Shown: in pieces, positions 36,555 through 45,264 of the stretch | How positions within the stretch are numbered: the first letter of the stretch is position 1 | How the letters are laid out: the number at the start of each line of letters is the position of its first letter | Assembly: GCF_029887935.1 (NCBI RefSeq) | Contig: NZ_JARXRO010000016.1 | Coordinates: forward strand, 191,257-255,256 | Source of the DNA: Luteimonas kalidii | GTDB lineage: Bacteria; Pseudomonadota; Gammaproteobacteria; Xanthomonadales; Xanthomonadaceae | Reading direction: 5' to 3' | Length of the DNA stretch: 64,000 nucleotides | Position numbers and translations under genes: made by a program | The notes under the pieces: model-generated | What the model saw: only the letters and a program-made list of their open reading frames with translations | Told to the model about the DNA's origin: nothing | Database searches by the model: none

Positions 36555-38642
36555 TCACCAGTCGTCGCTCCGGAACGGCGACGCCGGCAATCCGCTCGCG
36601 CCGACCAGATTGGCGTCCACCGGCGCATCGCTCCACGCGTAGCGCACCGCAACGGGTGCAGCCACGGCATCGCTGCGCACGATCACGCGATCGCCTTCGA
36701 TCGAGGCGGTGGCCGGGTGGAAGCGGCGGTCGGCGCCGGCGAGCTGGAAACCCTGCAGCGCGCCGCCACCGCGCACCGCCAGGCCGTCGGCGTCGAAGGA
36801 CAGTTGCGCGGCGCCGCCGGCGAACTGCGCGTCCGCGAACACAGGTCCCTGGTCGACCACGGACGCGCCATAGGCCACGCGCCGCGCGGCAAGCCCCAGG
36901 CGCTTGCCCACGTCCTGCTTGTTCGTGGGATGGATGTCGTCGACATCGCCGATGTCGATCGCCACCGCCTGGCCCGTCGCCGGGAGCGAGAGCGTGGCGC
37001 TCTGCGATTCGCGCAGCACCGCCCAGGGGCTGGAATCGCCCTCGTCGCCACCCGAATGCCAGCTCGCCAGCTGCACCCACAGGAACGGCAGCGCCGGCGC
37101 ATCGAACTGCGCGCGCCATTGCCGGATCATGTCCGGGAACTGCTGCCGGTAGGCCAGCGCCTGCTCGACGCTGCCGGCATTGGCTTCGCCCTGGTACCAG
37201 ATCACGCCGCGTACCGGCAGCGGCTGCAGCGGGTGGATCATGGCGTTGTACAGCAGGGTCGGGCGCTGGTTCTTGTCGTCGTCGAGCGCGAGCGCGGTGA
37301 CCTGTGCGGGACGGAAGGCCCACGCACCGTCCAGCGGCCGGCGCGCCCCGCCCTCGGGCTGCAGGAACAGTTCGTCGGAAGGCCCGTGGATTCCACCGCC
37401 ACCGCCGGTGTCGGTCACGCGCACCGCGACCGTGTTCGCGCCGGCGCGCAGCGCGGACGCCGGCACCGGATAGACGCGCGCCAGGTTGTACTGCGATTCG
37501 GTGGTGCCGACCTCGACGCCGTTGACCCAGGTGGTGTCGGTGTCGTCGATGCGGCCGACGCCGAGCGTGAGCCCGCGCCCGGCCTCCGCGGCGCTCAGCT
37601 CGAACGTGGTGCGGTACCAGGCCACCCCGTCCATCCCGTTGTAGCCGCCGGTTTCCCACAGGCCGGGCACCGCGATGGCGGTCCAGCCGGTGGTGTCGAG
37701 CTCGGTCGCCTGCCAGCCGCTGTCGTCCGCAGGCAGGTGCCAGCGCGCCAGGTGTTCGCGCGCCTGCGCCAGTGCACGTTCGTCGTCTGCCTTCAGCGTC
37801 TCGGCCAGCGCCGCCTGCGCATCCCCGTCGATGCCCTGCGTGGCGGCATCCATCCACGCCTCGATCGCGCTGCCGCCCCAGGTGCTGTCGATGATGCCGA
37901 TCGGCACGCCCTCGCTGCGGCGTAGTTCACGCGCGAAGAAATGCGCCACTGCGGAGAACTCGCCGGCTACCGCCGGCGACGAGGCGATCCATTCGCCGCC
38001 GGCCAGCTGCCACTCGGGCGTGCCGGACCAGGACTTGGGAATCTTGAAATGGCGGATCAGCGGATCGGTGGCACGCGCGATCTCCGCCTGCGCGTCGGCG
38101 GACTGGCTGATCGGCCACTCCATGTTCGACTGGCCCGATGCCAGCCACACGTCGCCGACCAGCACGTCGCGCAACTCGCGCGGGGCCTGGCCGTCGTCGA
38201 TCCGCATCGCGTAGGGGCCGCCTGCCTTGCGCGCCGGCAGCGACACACGCCACGCGCCATCGGCGCCGGCGGTGGCATGCGCGCGGTCGCCGTCGAACGC
38301 GACCTCGACGCGTGCACCCGGCTCGGCAAGTCCCCACACCAGGATCGGCCGTTCGCGCTGCAGCACCATGCCGTCCGCGAACACGCGCGGCAGTTCGACC
38401 GCATGCGCGGCGCCGGTCGCGGCCAGCAGGCAGGCGGCGGTTGCGAACAGGTGCGCCGGGTTCGCAGCGTCGCGCCTCCTGCCCTTGGCGCACTCCCGTC
38501 CGCCTGCGGCACCTGACCGGTCCGGTGCAGCGCACCGGGCGTTCGGTCGAGCTGCGCGGCAGTGCCGCGCAGGCAGGTCGCCCTCATCCCCCGCGAGCGG
38601 GGGAAGGAAGCCCCATGCCGTCCAGTTCTTCGCTTGCGTCAT
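36555..38642 (-). CDS. CE20-type acetylesterase (sialate O-acetylesterase-like)
   Basis: A 695-residue esterase. The SGNH-hydrolase core is split: block I VWLASGQSNMEWPIS (Ser about 170) and block V DVDDIHPTNKQDVGKRL (Asp/His about 570). Between them (about 300-430) is a galactose-binding-like jelly roll with GWTAIAVPGLWETGG and TDTTWVNGVEVG, as in CE20 esterases of the Xanthomonas xyloglucan locus, which remove acetyl groups. The only in-frame start is the ATG at 38642, overlapping the GH74 stop (ATGA). This leaves about 65 extra residues, partly encoded by a REP-like sequence, before a normal-looking signal peptide (LFATAACLLAATGAAHA). The true start may have been disrupted. Confidence 0.88.
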   Translation of the reverse strand: MTQAKNWTAWGFLPPLAGDEGDLPARHCRAARPNARCAAPDRSGAAGGRECAKGRRRDAANPAHLFATAACLLAATGAAHAVELPRVFADGMVLQRERPILVWGLAEPGARVEVAFDGDRAHATAGADGAWRVSLPARKAGGPYAMRIDDGQAPRELRDVLVGDVWLASGQSNMEWPISQSADAQAEIARATDPLIRHFKIPKSWSGTPEWQLAGGEWIASSPAVAGEFSAVAHFFARELRRSEGVPIGIIDSTWGGSAIEAWMDAATQGIDGDAQAALAETLKADDERALAQAREHLARWHLPADDSGWQATELDTTGWTAIAVPGLWETGGYNGMDGVAWYRTTFELSAAEAGRGLTLGVGRIDDTDTTWVNGVEVGTTESQYNLARVYPVPASALRAGANTVAVRVTDTGGGGGIHGPSDELFLQPEGGARRPLDGAWAFRPAQVTALALDDDKNQRPTLLYNAMIHPLQPLPVRGVIWYQGEANAGSVEQALAYRQQFPDMIRQWRAQFDAPALPFLWVQLASWHSGGDEGDSSPWAVLRESQSATLSLPATGQAVAIDIGDVDDIHPTNKQDVGKRLGLAARRVAYGASVVDQGPVFADAQFAGGAAQLSFDADGLAVRGGGALQGFQLAGADRRFHPATASIEGDRVIVRSDAVAAPVAVRYAWSDAPVDANLVGASGLPASPFRSDDW
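38579..38618. repeat. REP-like element inside the CE20 leader
   Basis: CCCTCATCCCCCGCGAGCGG followed by GGGAAGGAAG is a copy of the REP-like family. It is translated here as part of the N-terminal extension (FLPPLAGDEG) of the esterase. Confidence 0.6.
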
Positions 38643-40891
38643 TGCGGATCTCCGTACCAGATGCCCCGGCCTTCGGTACCGAAGTAGACGCGGCCGTGCA
38701 GACGCGGATCTCCGGTGACGTGGCGCATGACGCCGCCGAAGCGCATGCCGTCGTGATCGATGCGACGCCAGCGGCGGCCGTTGTCGTCGGAGCGGTGCAG
38801 GCCGAGTGTGCCGTCGATCTCGCCGAACACAAACAGCACACGCGGCTCGCCTTCGCGCGCCGGCTTGCCGAGCCCGACCGAGTGCGCGACGTCCACGCCG
38901 GGCAGGCGCACGAGCGCGCCGTCCGTCCAGTGCAGCAGGCCGCGTCCCGCCGCCGCGATCCACGCCTCGCCGCTGCGCACCGGATGGGGACGCAGCGCGA
39001 TGCGGCGGCTGACGCCACCTTCCAGCGGGCCGTCCGCGTCGCGTGCGCGCACGTCGAGCGCCGCGAAGCGCAGCCCGCCATCCTCACTGCGGTAAAGCCT
39101 GCCGGAGGTCTGATCGTAGGCAATGAAGACTTCCGGATCGACGCGATCGGCTTCCACCACCGCCGTGTCAGGCAGACCATCGACGCGGCGCCAGTGCGCG
39201 CCCCGGTCCGCGCTGTGCCAGTGCCCGCCGCCGCGCACCTGCCACACGATCCGGACGGCGTCCGCCGACAGTGCGATGTGGCCGGCGCCCTCGCCTTCGG
39301 GCGGCTCGCTGGCGAACGCCGTCCAGCTGCGTCCGCCGTCGTCCGACCAGGCGCCGCGCACCGCGCCCTCGGGCCGGTTGTGGAAGTAGCCGCTGCGCAC
39401 CATGCGCTGCGGTGCCTGCCCGGCCCAGGCGAGGCTTTCGGTGTTGGAGAAGCGCACGCCGGTGAAGCGCTGTTGCGGCACGTCGAGGTCGTCGTGCACG
39501 AAGCCGTCCACGTCGCCCAGCCCGCTCACCAGGTGCGCGCCCTGCGGCGGGCTCGCCAGCACCAGCGGCACGGTTTCCTCGAAGCCGGCCTGCGGGAAGT
39601 CCCACTGCAGCGTGCCGCCCGCGTCGAACGCGCGCGCGTTGCGCGACGCCCAGATGCCGTAGCCGGTGACGAACCAGATGCGGTCGGGATCGTGCGGGTC
39701 GATCTCGATATCCGCCATCCAGTGCGGCTTCGCATCCATCGTCCACGGCGCGCCGGCGTGGTCGAAGCGCGAACGCGCGAACATCGGCGTCCACGACGCG
39801 CCGCCGTCGGTGCTGCGATACAGGTCGTCACCCGGCGAGTAGCGCCGGAACGTGCTGGCGACGAGGATGTCCGGGTCCTGCGCATCCACCGCCACCGCAC
39901 CCCAGCCGAAGCCGCGGCCGCCGGCGCTGGTCGACTGCGGCACCGGGGTGATGTCGGTCCAGCGGTCGCCGGCGGGATCGAACCGGTACACCGCGCCATC
40001 GGCCATGTGGTTCGGCCCCGGCTCGTCGCCGTAGCTCAGCAGCCAGCGCCCGTTCGCGTCGCGCGCCATGTGGCTCGGGCGCAGTCCGGTGGGCTGGCCC
40101 GGCACCGCCTGCCAGCTGCGCCCGCCGTCGTGCGAGCGGTAGATGCTGGCCTCCGGCGTCGACACGCCTGCATACAGTGTGCGCGACGCCCTGCCGTCGC
40201 CGCCGCTGGCCGGATCGAACACCACGAAGGCGATCCCGATCGGCACCTCGTCGCGGAAACCCATCGCCCAGGCCGAACGGGCGCGCGCGATGTCCGGGAA
40301 GCCCTCGACCTCCGCCCAGGTCGCGCCGGCATCGGTGCTGCGCCACAGGCCGTGCGCACGCGTGCCGAAGAACAGCACGCGGCCGTCGTTCGGGTCCACC
40401 GCCAGGCGTTCGCCGTTGCCGCGTCCCTGTTCGTTGCCGCCGAGCTTGAACGGCAGCGGCGTGCGCTCGAAGCTCGCGCCGCGGTCCCGCGAACGCAGGA
40501 TCACGCCGGTGCTGCCGCGTTCGTGCAGGTAGGTGCCGACGGCGAGGTACAGGCGCTCGGGATCGGACGGATCGAGCGCGAGGCTCTCGACGCCGAAGCG
40601 GCCGCGGTCGTCGGCGCCCATCCAGTCCAGCAATGGGACCCAGCGCTGCGCATCGGCCTCCCAGCGATAGGCCCCGCCGATGTCGGTGCGTGCGTACAGC
40701 AGGCCCGGCGTGGAGGGGTGGAACACCAGCCCGGTGACGAAGCCGCCGCCGCCGATCGCGACGTTGCGCCAGCGATAGTCCGCTTGCGCGGGCAGGGCCG
40801 CCGCCATCGCCACGCACAGCAGCAGCGCCAGCCATGTCCATGCGGCCACGCGCCGCGTCCGCCGCACGCACCCTCCGCTCCACATCCTCAT
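38639..40891 (-). CDS. GH74 xyloglucanase
   Basis: A 750-residue secreted enzyme with a signal peptide (RRTRRVAAWTWLALLLCVAM, cleavage after PAQA). It has the two seven-bladed beta-propellers of GH74, seen as repeated Asp-box-like motifs (STDAGATW, SHDGGRSW, STDGGASW, SDDGGRSW, SEDGG). Catalytic aspartates are expected in ARTDIGGAYRW (about 67) and SGLGDVDGF (about 458). It cleaves the beta-1,4-glucan backbone of xyloglucan by inversion. The ATG at 40891 was chosen; a second ATG lies two codons later. It is translationally coupled to CE20 downstream, and a palindrome (40956-40975) lies upstream. Confidence 0.95.
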   Translation of the reverse strand: MRMWSGGCVRRTRRVAAWTWLALLLCVAMAAALPAQADYRWRNVAIGGGGFVTGLVFHPSTPGLLYARTDIGGAYRWEADAQRWVPLLDWMGADDRGRFGVESLALDPSDPERLYLAVGTYLHERGSTGVILRSRDRGASFERTPLPFKLGGNEQGRGNGERLAVDPNDGRVLFFGTRAHGLWRSTDAGATWAEVEGFPDIARARSAWAMGFRDEVPIGIAFVVFDPASGGDGRASRTLYAGVSTPEASIYRSHDGGRSWQAVPGQPTGLRPSHMARDANGRWLLSYGDEPGPNHMADGAVYRFDPAGDRWTDITPVPQSTSAGGRGFGWGAVAVDAQDPDILVASTFRRYSPGDDLYRSTDGGASWTPMFARSRFDHAGAPWTMDAKPHWMADIEIDPHDPDRIWFVTGYGIWASRNARAFDAGGTLQWDFPQAGFEETVPLVLASPPQGAHLVSGLGDVDGFVHDDLDVPQQRFTGVRFSNTESLAWAGQAPQRMVRSGYFHNRPEGAVRGAWSDDGGRSWTAFASEPPEGEGAGHIALSADAVRIVWQVRGGGHWHSADRGAHWRRVDGLPDTAVVEADRVDPEVFIAYDQTSGRLYRSEDGGLRFAALDVRARDADGPLEGGVSRRIALRPHPVRSGEAWIAAAGRGLLHWTDGALVRLPGVDVAHSVGLGKPAREGEPRVLFVFGEIDGTLGLHRSDDNGRRWRRIDHDGMRFGGVMRHVTGDPRLHGRVYFGTEGRGIWYGDPQ

Positions 40892-40955
40892 TCCGCCAGC
40901 ACCCTCGCCCCAGCTGGTGATCGCCAGCAGCATAGGTGCGCGGGCCATTCCATAC

Positions 40956-40975
40956 CAATGACGAAATCGGCATTG
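40956..40975. promoter_or_regulatory. Palindrome upstream of GH74
   Basis: CAATGACGAAATCGGCATTG is a 20-base palindrome with 16 symmetric positions, 64 bases upstream of the GH74 start. Its ATGAC-N6-GGCAT layout resembles the operator at 28651. Confidence 0.5.
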
Positions 40976-41127
40976 CGTATAGCCCGAGGGAATGCTGCAG
41001 TGCGAGAACACCACTGGCGCGACGTGGAGTCGCGTGTTTTGGCGATGGGTATCGCTGCATCGACCCCGGGGAAACGTTCTTGCCGGTCCACGCGGGTGGG
41101 GCCCGCGGTGTACCCGGGATCGGGACA

Positions 41128-41521
41128 GCCTCCCGGGTGCGCTGCGCTTACCCGGGCTACGGGCACCGGATGCAGCGGTGCATACGAATCGATGCGACTC
41201 GCGTAGCCCGGGTAAGGCCTCGGCCGCACCCGGGGAGCCGCGGTGGCCGTCCCGGGTGCGCTGCGCTTACCCGGGCTACGGGCACCGGATGCAGCGGTGC
41301 ATACGAATCGATGCGACTCGCGTAGCCCGGGTAAGGCCCCGGCCGCACCCGGGGAGCCGCGGTGGCCGTCCCGGGTGCGCTGCGCTTACCCGGGCTACGG
41401 GCGTCGGGTGCAGCGCGGGTGCCTACGGATCGATGCGACTTGCGTAGCCCGGGTAAGGCCCCGGCCGCACCCGGGGGGTCGCATTGGCCATCCCGGTGCG
41501 CTGCGCTTACCCGGGCGACGG
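41128..41521. repeat. Four-copy tandem array of REP-like palindromes
   Basis: TCCCGGGTGCGCTGCGCTTA occurs at 41131, 41250 and 41369, and a slightly changed copy at 41491, giving periods of 119, 119 and 122 bases. Within each unit CTTACCCGGGCTAC is followed by its complement GTAGCCCGGGTAAG, so the array alternates head and tail REP motifs. It fills the gap between mrfB and GH74 and has no coding character. Confidence 0.9.
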
Positions 41522-42439
41522 GTGCATCGTGGGCGCGTCCGATGCGTCGAACTGCGACAGCCGGTGGAAATGGACCAGCAGGCCCGCGAGGCTGCGCAGG
41601 TCCTGCGCGTTGTGGTCGCCGACCTTGCGCAGCTTCGCCGCGCTGCCGCCACGCAGGTAGGACAGCCAGGCCGCTGGCGCCTCCGCACCGGGCAGGTCGT
41701 CTTCGCGCACCACGCCCAGCAGCTGCCGTTCCACGGTGGCCAGGCGGCAGTTCTCCCACGCGCCGCGATAGCGCCGGCGGACCGGGTGCAGCAGGTCGAT
41801 GTGGTCACGGCCGAGCACCGGATCGGCAAGACGGGCCAAGGTGTAGCGGGTGGTCAGCAGCGGCCGGTCGTAGCACTTGCCGTTGTAGGACAGCAGCACC
41901 GTGTCCGGTTCCAGCCAGCGCGCGAACTGCTGGAGCATCGCGTGTTCGGCGCCCATGGTGGTCATCAGCAGTTGCCGGATGCGCAGGCCGCCATCGCGCC
42001 AGTCGGCGGCGCCGATCATGAAGGCGCGGGTGCCGGTGCCACCGGCAAGGCCGGTGGTCTCGGTGTCGAACGCGAGGATGCGGTGGGTGTCGATCCGGTC
42101 CTGATCGAATGTGGCGAGGTTGAGCGCAGTCAGGTCCAGCCGCCCGGGCAGGCGCTCGAACGGCGCCCACTGCTCGATGTAGCGCAGCCCGGGCGCCAGT
42201 TCGTCGCCTGCCAGGCTGCGATCGAAACTCCGCACCGGTGCAAGGGCACGCGGGCGCAGGCCAAGCAGTTTGCGCAGCTGCGCCACCTGGTCGCTGGCGG
42301 TCTTCGCGAGGGGCGTGGCAGGCGGCATCGCATGCCCGCCGCTCGCTGATCCGCGCGGCGCGGCGGGCGACGCCGCTGGGCGCGCCGCCGCGCCCGCCTG
42401 CTGCCGCAACCCCGCCAGGCGTTTTGCGAGTGCGCTCAA
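41507..42439 (-). CDS. mrfB: Ribonuclease H-like exonuclease, MrfB/YprB homologue
   Basis: A 310-residue DnaQ-like exonuclease. The metal residues are in ILAFDTETTGLAGGTGT (Asp-x-Glu), LLSYNGKCYDRPLL (Asp) and GDHNAQDLRSLAGLL (His and Asp). The start is a TTG at 42439 that overlaps the helicase stop (TTGA) and gives the usual YprB-like beginning SALAKRLAGLRQQAG; an ATG further in would lose that region. In Bacillus subtilis MrfA and MrfB act together in a UvrABC-independent repair of mitomycin C damage. The last few codons run into the REP array. Confidence 0.85.
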   Translation of the reverse strand: MSALAKRLAGLRQQAGAAARPAASPAAPRGSASGGHAMPPATPLAKTASDQVAQLRKLLGLRPRALAPVRSFDRSLAGDELAPGLRYIEQWAPFERLPGRLDLTALNLATFDQDRIDTHRILAFDTETTGLAGGTGTRAFMIGAADWRDGGLRIRQLLMTTMGAEHAMLQQFARWLEPDTVLLSYNGKCYDRPLLTTRYTLARLADPVLGRDHIDLLHPVRRRYRGAWENCRLATVERQLLGVVREDDLPGAEAPAAWLSYLRGGSAAKLRKVGDHNAQDLRSLAGLLVHFHRLSQFDASDAPTMHPSPG

Positions 42440-44835
42440 CCCGCATCTCCCAACAGTTCGAGCACCTGCTCGCCAGCCCCCTTGACCGACTTGCCGACAG
42501 ATTCGCTGCTCGCCAGGATCGGCCCCACGCACGCGGGACACCCGTGCGCGCAGGGACACGACCGGATCAGGTCCAGCGCCTGCCGGCGTAACGCGTCGCG
42601 CTGCTCGAACAGCGGCAGCGACAGGCCGACGCCGCCGGGATAGTTGTCGTAGAGGAACAGCGTGGGCATGAACCCGCGCGTGGGATCCACCATCGCCTCG
42701 CCGCTCTCGCCGGACCGGACCTGCCCGCGTCCGGCCTGGTCGGCGGTGGCGAACCACGCGCCGTCGCCGCTGCCGACCGCCTTCTGCAGGTCGCGCCCTT
42801 CCGCCATCACCGACACCATCGCGACCAGGTGCAGCGCATAGGCGGCTGAGAGGAAGCCGTCGAGTGCGTCCTGCCGGCTGTCGAAGCGCCCATCGAGCAC
42901 GTGCTGCGGCAACTGCCACCAGCACGCGGTGGTGTGCAGCTCCTGGTCCGGCAGGGTGACCGGCCCGTAGCCGATGTTTTCGTGGGTATGGAAGCGGATC
43001 TTCTTGTACCCCGAAACGCGCCGCAGCACGTGCACCTCGCCATGGTGCGCGCTGCCCTGCCCGGCCGGCGCGCGATCCGCCTCGTCGAGCACCTTGAGCT
43101 TGGTGTAGTCGATGGCGTCGGTGTAGTAGTCCACGTGCGTCTGCTGCACGTAGGCCTTGCGCCCCTCCCAGTCCAGGCGTTCGACCTGGTAGGGCTCGGA
43201 CTGCACCATGTGGATCGCGCCCTCGTACAGCGTGAGCGCCGCGGCGGAGTAGTCGACCTCGGCGACGATCGTCTGGCGCCCGTTGGTGCGGTCGACCACG
43301 ACGAAGTTGCCGTCGGCCACCGAGCGCAGGTTGACTGCCTGCGCCGGATAGCTGTCGGCGATCCACTCGAAGCGCCCGCCTTCCTGGTGCAGCACGCCGC
43401 TGTCCACCAGCACCTCCAGCCACGGGCCCGGATCCACCGGGCCGAATGCATCGCCGTCCGCGAACGGCAGCTCGAACGCCGCGCAGCGGATGTGGTCCAT
43501 CAGGATCAGCGGCTGGTCGGGCGCGATCCGCGCCTGCTCGGGCGTGGCGCTGGCGAAGAACTCCGGATGCCGCACCACGTACTGGTCCAGCGGCTGGCTG
43601 CTGGCCACCAGCACGCCGATCGAAGGCTGCTGGCGCCGCCCCGCGCGCCCGAAGCGCTGCCAGGTCTGGGCGATCGAGCCTGGATAGCCATTGAGCACCA
43701 CCACGTCCAGGCTGCCGATGTCCACGCCCAATTCCAGCGCGGAGGTGCTGACGATGCCGTCGATCTTCCCCGAACGCATCTCGCGTTCCACCTCGCGCCG
43801 CTCGGTGGGCAGGTAGCCGCCGCGATAGGCGCGGATGCGCCGCGGCTTGCGCGGGTCGTGGTCGAACACTTCCTTCAGGTACTTGGTGAGCACCTCGACC
43901 ATCAGCCGCGACTGGCAGAACACCATCGTCTTCAGGCCCGACTTGATCGCCAGCCGCGCGATGCGGTTGGCCTGCGAGCGCGCCGAGGCCCGGATGCCCA
44001 GGTCCGGGTTCACCACCGGCGGGTTCCACAGCAGGATGTGTTTGTCGCCGGTGGGCGCGCCGCTTTCGGTGATCGCCTCGACCTCGTCCTCGATCAGCGC
44101 GCCCGCATGCTCGGCGGCATTGCCGATCGTCGCCGAGCACAGGATGAACTGCGGCCGCACGCCGTAGAACGCGCACACGCGCTTGAGCCGGCGGATCACG
44201 TTGGCCACGTGCGAGCCGAACACGCCGCGATACGTGTGCACCTCGTCGATCACAACAAAGCGCAGGTTCTCGAAGAACTGCGCCCACTTGGTGTGGTGCG
44301 GCAGGATCGCCTGGTGCAGCATGTCGGGGTTGCTGACCACGATGTCGCCATTGATCCGGATCGCCTGGCGTGCATCGCCCGGCGTGTCGCCATCGAAGGT
44401 CGCCGCGCGCAGTCCCAGCGCGCCTGCGGCATTGAGTTCCAGCAGTTCGGCCACCTGGTCCTGGGCCAGCGCCTTGGTCGGGAACAGGTACAGCGCCTTG
44501 GCGCGCTGCTCCAGCGCCGCACTGACCACCGGCAGCGTGTAGCACAGCGACTTGCCCGAAGCGGTGGGCGTGGCCACCACGACGTGGCGTCCGGCGCGCG
44601 CGGCCTCCCAGGCCTGGGCCTGGTGTGCATACAGCGAGCGGATGCCGCGCGCCTGCAGCGCCGCGGCCAGGGCGGGCGGCAGTTCGCGCGGCAGCGGCCG
44701 CAGGTCGGCCGGCTGGCCCGGAATCGTGAATTGCCCGGTGACGCGGTCGGCGTAGCGGTCGGCAAGCCGGCGCGCAAGCTGGCCGCCGGACGGAACGGGC
44801 GCCGGCAGCGGACGGGCGTGGAGGATGGCGTTCAT
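42436..44835 (-). CDS. mrfA: DEAD/DEAH helicase, MrfA/YprA homologue
   Basis: A 799-residue superfamily 2 helicase. Motifs are SLYAHQAQAWEAARAGRHV, Walker A TPTASGKS, DEVH, SATIGN, TSALELGVDIG and QRFGRAGRRQQ. The C-terminal DUF1998-like region ends with a cysteine cluster (SCPCAHGCPACVGP) that would bind Zn, as in MrfA, an ATPase with 3'-5' helicase activity needed for mitomycin C repair. Coupled by overlap to the exonuclease gene. The module has no link to sugar use and separates GH74 from the receptors. Confidence 0.92.
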   Translation of the reverse strand: MNAILHARPLPAPVPSGGQLARRLADRYADRVTGQFTIPGQPADLRPLPRELPPALAAALQARGIRSLYAHQAQAWEAARAGRHVVVATPTASGKSLCYTLPVVSAALEQRAKALYLFPTKALAQDQVAELLELNAAGALGLRAATFDGDTPGDARQAIRINGDIVVSNPDMLHQAILPHHTKWAQFFENLRFVVIDEVHTYRGVFGSHVANVIRRLKRVCAFYGVRPQFILCSATIGNAAEHAGALIEDEVEAITESGAPTGDKHILLWNPPVVNPDLGIRASARSQANRIARLAIKSGLKTMVFCQSRLMVEVLTKYLKEVFDHDPRKPRRIRAYRGGYLPTERREVEREMRSGKIDGIVSTSALELGVDIGSLDVVVLNGYPGSIAQTWQRFGRAGRRQQPSIGVLVASSQPLDQYVVRHPEFFASATPEQARIAPDQPLILMDHIRCAAFELPFADGDAFGPVDPGPWLEVLVDSGVLHQEGGRFEWIADSYPAQAVNLRSVADGNFVVVDRTNGRQTIVAEVDYSAAALTLYEGAIHMVQSEPYQVERLDWEGRKAYVQQTHVDYYTDAIDYTKLKVLDEADRAPAGQGSAHHGEVHVLRRVSGYKKIRFHTHENIGYGPVTLPDQELHTTACWWQLPQHVLDGRFDSRQDALDGFLSAAYALHLVAMVSVMAEGRDLQKAVGSGDGAWFATADQAGRGQVRSGESGEAMVDPTRGFMPTLFLYDNYPGGVGLSLPLFEQRDALRRQALDLIRSCPCAHGCPACVGPILASSESVGKSVKGAGEQVLELLGDAG

Positions 44836-45010
44836 GGGCGGCCCGGTGTGGGCGGCCCAGTGTTCCGCCGGCCTGTCTCACCAGGTGAGCCGGAGCCGCG
44901 ACCGCCAGCCCGTGCCGACGGGAACAGGTTCATGGCTCGACCGGTGCCCGTGCGCTGTGTGTCGGGGTTCACGCGCCGAAGCAGGCCTGCGACCCGCGCC
45001 CCGAGCCCAG

Positions 45011-45117
45011 CCTCGCCGTGGCGGGTGGCCCTTTGTGGCGAAATCAAGGAGGAGACATCCGCCTGCAGGCGGATGTCGGGGGACATTCGTCGCAAAGGGC
45101 CGCCGGGCGCGGCGAGG
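45011..45117. repeat. Large inverted repeat with nested perfect palindrome
   Basis: Outer arms CCTCGCCG...GGCCCTTTG and CAAAGGGCC...CGGCGAGG (about 30 bases each, imperfect) enclose a perfect 24-base palindrome at 45054-45077 (GACATCCGCC-TGCA-GGCGGATGTC). It lies upstream of mrfA and downstream of TBDR1. It could form a cruciform or a strong RNA hairpin. Confidence 0.8.
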
Positions 45118-45213
45118 CCCGTCAGGTCGTGACCACATCCGGCGGTGCCACCCGATCGCGGAATCGTCCTCCTTTGCTTCCGCACCGCGGCATTCCGGAA
45201 CTGGCCCGCTTCG

Positions 45214-45243
45214 AAAAAAAAGCCGCGCGGCGAACCGCGCGGC
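45214..45243 (-). terminator. Rho-independent terminator of TBDR1
   Basis: On the minus strand GCCGCGCGG-TTC-GCCGCGCGG forms the stem, followed by C and eight T. It lies 21 bases after the TBDR1 stop, so read-through into mrfA should be limited. Confidence 0.85.
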
Positions 45244-45264
45244 CCCGTTCCGCACTCGGTCGCG

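Noticed and set aside
38440..38642. Frameshift joining a different start to the CE20 esterase
   Set aside because: Other frames give no Met followed by a signal peptide; the in-frame ATG with GH74 overlap is the only clear option, so I kept it and flagged the extension.
41128..41521. CRISPR array
   Set aside because: The repeats are about 120 bases, palindromic and contiguous without unique spacers, and no cas gene is present.
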